Below are positions 59,266 through 64,000 of a DNA stretch of 64,000 nt, one piece after another; the stretch's first letter is position 1; each line of letters begins with the position of its first letter. The stretch comes from CAZJRB01 sp964547995 (lineage in GTDB: Bacteria; Planctomycetota; Planctomycetia; Pirellulales; Thermoguttaceae). The notes below the pieces were generated by a model that ran no database searches, had not been told where the DNA came from, and saw only the letters and a program-made list of their open reading frames with translations. Location: the NCBI GenBank assembly GCA_964547995.1, contig CAZJRB010000004.1, positions 70,311-134,310 on the forward strand, written 5' to 3'. A program made the position numbers and the translations under genes.

Positions 59266-59337
59266 GCAAGCTAAAGCAGATTGTCCAAGTTCCATCCCGA
59301 TCCAACCTTGGGCAAACTCCTTTACAAGAAAAACACC

Positions 59338-59370
59338 AAGCGACCCGTTCGACCGCCGAACGGGTCGCTT
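59338..59370. terminator. Strong terminator after the cysteine-rich gene
   Basis: AAGCGACCCGTTCG (59338-59351) and CGAACGGGTCGCTT (59357-59370) form a perfect 14-bp stem with a 5-base loop. T-rich sequence follows mainly in the minus direction (CTTGGTGTTTTTC), and GTCCGTTTCTT in the plus direction. Confidence 0.75.
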
Positions 59371-59497
59371 GTCCGTTTCTTGGTTGCAGAAATAGCGGGA
59401 CCTTCCAGTGCCGGACGGCGGCAACAGGCTGGACCATCCATCCTGAAGCACTATAATTGGCGGGTGCGTCACTTCCATGCCAAAGGAGACAACACCC

Positions 59498-60409
59498 ATG
59501 GACTTTCGCTTGACGGGACTGGTCGCGGCCGCTTTCACGCCGATGAAACCCGACGGGACGCTGAACCTCGATCAGGTCGGACCGCTGGTGGACCGGGCGG
59601 TCGATAACGGCCTGAGCGGACTTTACGTGTGCGGCAGCACGGGCGAAGGCGCCTCGATGACCGGCGGCGAGCGGCAGCAGACGGCGGCGGCATACGTCGC
59701 CGCAGCGGCCGGGCGATTGAAGATCGTCGTCCAGGTGGGACACGACAGCCTGGCCACCGCCCGCGAGCTGGCCGCACATGCCCGGCAAATCGGGGCCGAC
59801 GCCATTTCGGCCGTGTCCCCGTATTACTTCAAGCCGGTCTCGGCCGAGATCCTGGCCGACTGCCTCGCAGAAATCACCTCGGCGGCGCCCGAGCTGCCGT
59901 TCTATTATTATCACGTCCCGGTCCTGACGGGCGTGGAGATCGACCCGGTCGAGGTCCTCGAAGCGGCCGGCCGGCGGATTCCGACGCTGGTCGGGGCGAA
60001 GTTCACCGCTTACTCGATCCACGAAATCCAAACCATGGCGGCACTCGACGGAGGACGGTTCAACATCCTCCACGGCCGCGACGAAATGCTCCTTTCCGCC
60101 CTGGCAATCGGCGTCCGCGGGGCAATCGGCAGCACCTACAACTTCGCGGCCCCGCTGTATCGAGAGATCATTTCCGCGTTTGAAAACGGCAACATGGCAG
60201 AGGCCCAACGCTGGCAAGGGCGTGCCGTGGAGATGATCCGCACGATCTTGGGCATCGCCGGTTTCCCGGGATTGAAAGCCACAATGAATCTGGTCGGCCC
60301 CGATTGCGGGCCGGTGCGATTGCCGCTTGCCACGTGCAGCGACGAGCAAATCGCCTGGTTGCAAAGCGGGCTCGAGGCAATCGGCTTCTTCGAGTGGTCA
60401 CAGGGATGA
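59498..60409 (+). CDS. N-acetylneuraminate lyase/dihydrodipicolinate synthase-family aldolase
   Basis: A 303-residue TIM-barrel class I aldolase. GLYVCGSTGEGASM holds the carboxylate-binding GSTGE motif. The Schiff-base Lys is K168 (LVGAKFTAY) and the catalytic Tyr is within FYYYHVPVL (Y138 of the Y-x-x-P motif). VGHDSLATARELAAHARQIG and GVRGAIGSTYNF fit NanA better than DapA. It would split sialic acid or a related keto acid into pyruvate and an aldehyde. AAAGGAGA supports ATG 59498. No sialic acid transport or kinase genes are adjacent, so the substrate stays open. Confidence 0.85.
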   Translation: MDFRLTGLVAAAFTPMKPDGTLNLDQVGPLVDRAVDNGLSGLYVCGSTGEGASMTGGERQQTAAAYVAAAAGRLKIVVQVGHDSLATARELAAHARQIGADAISAVSPYYFKPVSAEILADCLAEITSAAPELPFYYYHVPVLTGVEIDPVEVLEAAGRRIPTLVGAKFTAYSIHEIQTMAALDGGRFNILHGRDEMLLSALAIGVRGAIGSTYNFAAPLYREIISAFENGNMAEAQRWQGRAVEMIRTILGIAGFPGLKATMNLVGPDCGPVRLPLATCSDEQIAWLQSGLEAIGFFEWSQG

Positions 60410-60595
60410 CAAGGGACCCCGCACGGGTGGGATATTCCTTGCAATTGCCGGTCATCCTTGCGATACTGGAAAAGATGGGGCGAGAGTCCGGATATCAATG
60501 AGATTGCCGGCTCCCCCATTAGAACCGTATTGCTGCATTGACTGTTCGCACCGTTTAGTGGGCAAACTCCCCTCTTGCTTGAAAGAACCGATCAA

Positions 60596-62266
60596 ATGGA
60601 ACGTCTCATCCGTCTGACAGCGTTGTGCTTCTTGGCTTGGGCCTTTGCGAGCAATCCAACCGCGTTTGCCGCCGACAAGGAAGCGAAGGACTCGAAGCCG
60701 AAAAAAGAAGCCGGCGAGCAACCGTCCGAGAAAGCCGACAAAGACCAGGAAGCCGATGAAGACAAAGATGAGGACAAAGACAAAGACTCGGCAGAGGATA
60801 AAGACAAGGACAAAGAAGAAGACAAGGACAAGGAAAAAAAAGACAAAGACAAGGACACCGAGAAGTCGCCCGACGCAAAACCCAAAACGCACAAGGTCGA
60901 GAAGGAACCCTTCAAAATCGAAATCGAGCTGAGCGGCGTCTTCGAGGCCAAGCGGATGGAAGGGATCGTCTTGCGCCCCAAACAGTGGACCAGTCTGAAG
61001 GTGCTCGACGCCGTGAAACACGGCCAGCGGGTCAAGAAGGGGGAACTGCTCGTCAAGTTTGACATGGAGAAAATCGACCGGGAGATCGCCGACCGCCGGG
61101 CAGCCAAAAAGCTGGCCGACCTGAAATTCCGCCTGGCCGAGAAGGAACTCGAACTGCTCGAGACCTTGACGCCCATGGACCTGGCGACGGGAAGCCGCAA
61201 CCAGAAGTACGTGACCGAGGACCTGAAGCGTTATCTCGAAATCGAGGCACCTTTGGCGAAGAAGTCGGCCGACTTCCTGCTCAAAAGCGCAAAGAACTAC
61301 CTCGAATATCAGGAAGAGGAGGTCCGGCAGCTCGAGAAGATGTACAAGGCCGACGACCTGACCGAGGAAACCGAAGAAATCGTTCTGAAGCGCGCCCGCG
61401 ATGCCCTGGAACAGGAGAAATTCTACTACGAGATGAGCAAGATCCAGCACGATCAAGCCGTGAAGGTGCAACTGCCGCGTCAGGAAGAAAGCATGAAAGA
61501 GGCGGCCAAACGGCTGGAATTGAAGTGGGAGAAGGCGAAGGCCGCCCTGCCGCTCGCCCTGAACACGGCGCGATTGACCCTGGAGAAAACAAACGTCGAG
61601 CGGAAACGGACGGAACAGAAAATGGAGGAACTGCTGGCCGACCGTGAAGCGATGATCGTCAAGGCCCCGATCGACGGCGTGGTCTACTACGGCAAGTTCG
61701 TCCACGGCAAGTTCAGCGGCGCAGCGGCAATGGCCGAGATCCTGCGCCCCCACGGCACCCTGACCGCCGGCGGCGTCTTCATGACGATCGTACAGCCGCG
61801 GCCGATGTTCATCCGAACGACCGTCGCGGAGAAACAACTCAACGACATCCGCCCCGAACTCGAGGGGTTCGCCCAACCGACGTGCAATCCCAGCTTGAAT
61901 CTGCCCGCAACTGTCGAGGAAGTCGACGCAATCCCGTTCGCCGCCGGGAGCTTCGGCGCCCGGCTCCACGTGGGAGTAAGCCGCAAGGTCAAGGGGCTGG
62001 CGCCGGGGATGGGCTGCAAAGTCAAGTTCATCCCTTATCATAAGGATGACGCCTTGACCGTCCCGACGAAGGCGGTCCATACCGAGGAATCCGATCCCAG
62101 GAAACACTACGTTTACGTGGTGGCCAAAAAGGGAGAACCGAAAAAGAAACGAGTCACCGTCGGCCGGCGAACCAGCGACAAGGCCGAGATACTCAAGGGC
62201 CTCTCCGAAGGGAATGAGGTCCTGCTGGAGAAACCAAAAAAGAAAGAGGAGGATGAGAAGAAATAG
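60596..62266 (+). CDS. Exported HlyD-like membrane fusion protein with charged N-terminal tract
   Basis: A 556-residue protein with signal peptide (LTALCFLAWAFASNPTAFAA). Residues 27-95 are almost only Lys, Asp and Glu (KDKDKEEDKDKEKKDKDKD). Then comes a membrane-fusion-protein layout: lipoyl-like half (GQRVKKGELLVKFDMEKIDR), a long coiled-coil hairpin (about 160-350), the second half (AMIVKAPIDGVVYYGKFVHG), and beta-barrel domains (PTKAVHTEESDPRKHYVYVV, then GLSEGNEVLLEKP). Such adaptors join ABC or RND pumps to outer-membrane channels; no pump gene is in the window. It overlaps the next gene by 14 bases. Confidence 0.85.
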   Translation: MERLIRLTALCFLAWAFASNPTAFAADKEAKDSKPKKEAGEQPSEKADKDQEADEDKDEDKDKDSAEDKDKDKEEDKDKEKKDKDKDTEKSPDAKPKTHKVEKEPFKIEIELSGVFEAKRMEGIVLRPKQWTSLKVLDAVKHGQRVKKGELLVKFDMEKIDREIADRRAAKKLADLKFRLAEKELELLETLTPMDLATGSRNQKYVTEDLKRYLEIEAPLAKKSADFLLKSAKNYLEYQEEEVRQLEKMYKADDLTEETEEIVLKRARDALEQEKFYYEMSKIQHDQAVKVQLPRQEESMKEAAKRLELKWEKAKAALPLALNTARLTLEKTNVERKRTEQKMEELLADREAMIVKAPIDGVVYYGKFVHGKFSGAAAMAEILRPHGTLTAGGVFMTIVQPRPMFIRTTVAEKQLNDIRPELEGFAQPTCNPSLNLPATVEEVDAIPFAAGSFGARLHVGVSRKVKGLAPGMGCKVKFIPYHKDDALTVPTKAVHTEESDPRKHYVYVVAKKGEPKKKRVTVGRRTSDKAEILKGLSEGNEVLLEKPKKKEEDEKK

Positions 62267-63560
62267 CGCGGACAGAGGACAGGCGACTGGCGACACAGGA
62301 CAGTGGATAGTGGATGGCAGCAAACCGCTTGCGGCTTCGCGACCAGCGTACCAGCGACTGTGCAAACGCATTGCAGTCGCGGTTATCTTGACTATACTGG
62401 CCGGACCGATCTCGGGCGAGGAGAAACCGCCCGCGAAGCTCTCGCCTCTCGCGGTCGAGGGCCCGAAGCCGAATCCGATCACGCCCCCGACGGCCGAACA
62501 AATCGAGCAGGCGATCCGCCGCGGCGTCGACTTCCTGCTCGAGCGCCAAAACCCGAACGGCTCGTTCGGCTCGGCGTTTCCCGCCCGCCCGGTCAACGTC
62601 CTGGCCCCGGCGCCGGGCAGCCATCACGCCTTTCGGGCGGCCGTCACCTCGCTGTGCATCTCGGCGCTGATCGAGACGGGCGACGACCGGCCCGAGGTGG
62701 CCAAGTCGCTGGACCGGGCCGAGGCGTGGATGTTCGAGCACCTGCCCAAGCTCCGCCGCGCCACGCCGGGGGTCATGTACAACACCTGGGGCCATGCCTA
62801 CGCAATTCAAGCACTCGTGCGAATGCTCGAGCGCGATCCGGACGACAAGCCCCGCTGCCGCAAAATCCGCAAGCATCTCGAACAGCAGATCGAGATGCTC
62901 GGGCGATACGAGTGCGTCGACGGCGGCTGGTGCTACTACGATTTCAACGCCCGAACCCAAAAACCGAGCGGATCGACGATCAGTTTCGTTTCCGCCACGG
63001 TGCTCGTTGCATTCAGCGAAGCGAAGGCGGCCGGCATCGAAATCCCGCAGAAACTGGTCGACCGGGCAACCGCCTCCATCCGACGCCAGCGGAAGCCCGA
63101 CTTCAGCTACATGTACGGCGAATATCTCAAGAACTACCCGATGTACTCGATCAACCGCCCCGGCGGAAGCCTCGGCCGCTCGCAGGCCTGCAACCTGGCG
63201 ACCCGGCTCTGGGGCGATCCGCTCGTGACCGACGAGGTGTTGCGAACCTGGCTCGACCGGCTCTTCGCCCGAAACCTCTGGCTCGACATCGGCCGCAAGC
63301 GCCCCATCCCCCACGAATCGTGGTTCGCCGTGGCCGGCTACTTCTTCTACTACGGCCACTACTACGCAGCCCTCTGCATCGAGCAACTCCCGGAGAAGGA
63401 CCAAAACAAATACCAGGACCATCTCGCGTTCGTCCTGGTGCGATTGCAGGAAAAGGACGGGAGCTGGTGGGATTTCCCGCTCTACGCCTATCACCAGCAA
63501 TACGGCACGGCCTTCGCCCTGATGTCCCTGCACCGCTGCCGCCGCCCCGCGAGCAAGTAG
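62253..63560 (+). CDS. Exported prenyltransferase/squalene-cyclase-fold protein
   Basis: A 435-residue protein. After a hydrophobic segment (IAVAVILTILAGPISG, about 41-56) it has alpha-alpha barrel repeats typical of the prenyltransferase and squalene oxidase repeat family: RRGVDFLLERQNPNGSFGSA, CVDGGWCYYDF and LVRLQEKDGSWWDFPLY. Planctomycete members of this kind are exported and lack cyclase DxDD motifs, and none is visible here. Function is unknown. The start overlaps the end of the membrane-fusion gene, suggesting coupling, but the exact initiation codon is uncertain. Confidence 0.75.
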   Translation: MRRNSADRGQATGDTGQWIVDGSKPLAASRPAYQRLCKRIAVAVILTILAGPISGEEKPPAKLSPLAVEGPKPNPITPPTAEQIEQAIRRGVDFLLERQNPNGSFGSAFPARPVNVLAPAPGSHHAFRAAVTSLCISALIETGDDRPEVAKSLDRAEAWMFEHLPKLRRATPGVMYNTWGHAYAIQALVRMLERDPDDKPRCRKIRKHLEQQIEMLGRYECVDGGWCYYDFNARTQKPSGSTISFVSATVLVAFSEAKAAGIEIPQKLVDRATASIRRQRKPDFSYMYGEYLKNYPMYSINRPGGSLGRSQACNLATRLWGDPLVTDEVLRTWLDRLFARNLWLDIGRKRPIPHESWFAVAGYFFYYGHYYAALCIEQLPEKDQNKYQDHLAFVLVRLQEKDGSWWDFPLYAYHQQYGTAFALMSLHRCRRPASK

Positions 63561-63586
63561 CCGGCACAACGATTGTCTTCGCCGCG

Positions 63587-63702
63587 TCGGGTGCCATGCC
63601 CACGCTTTCGGGTGCCATGCCCACGCTTTCGGGTGCCATGCCCACGCTTTCGGGTGCCATGCCCACGCTTTCGGATGCCATGCCCACGCTTGTGTGGGCA
63701 TG
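63587..63702. repeat. Five tandem 21-bp repeats ending in a hairpin
   Basis: The unit TCGGGTGCCATGCCCACGCT plus T is repeated five times without spacers (63587-63691); the fifth has one change (TCGGATG). The array ends with GTGTGGGCATG, the inverse of the unit core. It is an expansion of the ATGCCCACGC family seen at 10421 and 42519. Confidence 0.8.
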
Positions 63703-63730
63703 TCTACTGCCATCGAGTTTCAGCCCCGCC

Positions 63731-63946
63731 TCTAGTACCCCATGTCACTTGAAACTGTCAGTACGATGGCTCTCCGAAGCCGTCGACAAACCGCGTCGGC
63801 CTCGGAGGGCCAACGTACAAAATCAAATGCAATGGGCCTCTAGTACCCCATGTCACTTGAAACTGTCAGTACGATGGCTCTCCGAAGCCGTCGACAAACC
63901 GCGTCGGCCTCGGAGGGCCAACGTACAAAATCAAATGCAATGGGCC
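63731..63946. mobile_element. Tandem pair of the CTAGTACCCC MITE-like element
   Basis: Two virtually identical 108-bp units (63731-63838 and 63839-63946), inverse in orientation to the copy at 10164-10275. They begin TCTAGTACCCCATGTCACTT and end AATGCAATGGGCC; the right terminal repeat is altered to GGGCCTCTAG, and a further TCTAGT follows at 63947. No protein is encoded. Confidence 0.78.
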
Positions 63947-64000
63947 TCTAGTCCTAAAACAAGCGTGAGTTTTGCTGTTCAATAGTTTGCGTCAACGTGG

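Noticed and set aside
58402..59538. Long open frames antisense to, and in another plus frame of, the cysteine-rich gene
   Set aside because: They arise from the repetitive TGC/CGC-rich DNA. Only the frame at 58384 has a signal peptide, ribosome site and terminator.
60452..62596. 714-residue minus-strand frame rich in Leu and Phe
   Set aside because: It is antisense to the membrane fusion protein; the FFF/VLV runs are complements of the Lys/Asp/Glu tract.
63587..63702. CRISPR-like array
   Set aside because: The five 21-bp repeats are directly adjacent without spacers and there are no cas genes.
62193..63713. 506-residue minus-strand frame with WAWHPKA repeats
   Set aside because: The repeats are the translated 21-bp tandem array and the rest is antisense to the prenyltransferase-fold gene.

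Overview
The window looks like a chromosomal piece of a GC-rich member of the Planctomycetota, probably Pirellulales-like. The evidence is a DUF1559 pseudopilin-type protein, DUF1573, PEGA and DUF1080-type domains, STN-like domains, a serpin, a dnaG-rpoD block followed by a zinc-ribbon coiled-coil gene, large exported enzymes, and gaps full of palindromic repeats. The redox gene content (hybrid cluster protein, superoxide reductases, rubrerythrin, rubredoxin, flavodiiron protein, cytochrome bd) is typical of an anaerobe or microaerophile that must survive oxygen. Taxonomy is inferred from gene families, not from a marker tree.

Layout. 1-5.6 kb: pseudopilin fragment, an exported glycosidase-like protein, tRNA-Gln with its terminator, then a degraded patch holding a BrxA-like (BREX) gene fragment, a SEC-C protein and a group II intron-like remnant. 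5.8-14.5 kb: an HtrA-type protease with PEGA and DUF1080-like domains, then all parts of an AmmeMemoRadiSam system (a lipoprotein Memo-AMMECR1 fusion, and a radical SAM enzyme with a Tat-like leader) together with a membrane spermidine-synthase-like protein and a small cytochrome b-like membrane protein. 14.5-18.1 kb (minus strand): a coupled pair, an STN-domain protein and a serpin-like protein. 18.5-22 kb: a URO-D-family methyltransferase, a 59-residue protein, a corrinoid protein and a DUF1573 protein.

22.4-42.4 kb is the metabolic core: hcp, a zinc-ribbon/Cld-like gene, zwf, then a long co-directional run of CBS protein, PerR, ferritin, peroxiredoxin, desulfoferrodoxin, rubrerythrin, ferredoxin, HD protein, flavodiiron protein, rubredoxin, ZIP transporter, CydAB, di-heme peroxidase, metallophosphoesterase, cytochrome c lipoprotein, a second desulfoferrodoxin with a Tat signal, TrmO, a Tat-exported flavodoxin-fold protein and an EamA transporter. 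It reads as a two-compartment oxygen/superoxide/peroxide defence: one set in the cytoplasm and a second predicted to lie outside the membrane.

42.6-48 kb (minus): DUF1847 protein, zinc-ribbon coiled coil, rpoD, dnaG. 48.3-54.4 kb (minus): a large double-FAD exported oxidoreductase, YggU, YggS, and a LarA-like protein. 54.6-63.6 kb: redoxin/propeller lipoprotein, stand-alone HPt protein (minus), an extraordinarily cysteine-rich repeat protein, an N-acetylneuraminate-lyase-like enzyme, a membrane fusion protein and a prenyltransferase-fold exported protein.

Two genome-wide patterns stand out. Many gaps carry distinct short elements with perfect terminal inverted repeats, some with apparent target duplications. 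In addition, several genes end in G-rich, G-quadruplex-capable tracts on the sense strand whose repeat unit supplies or abuts the TAG stop codon. No rRNA, CRISPR array, intact transposase or prophage was seen.
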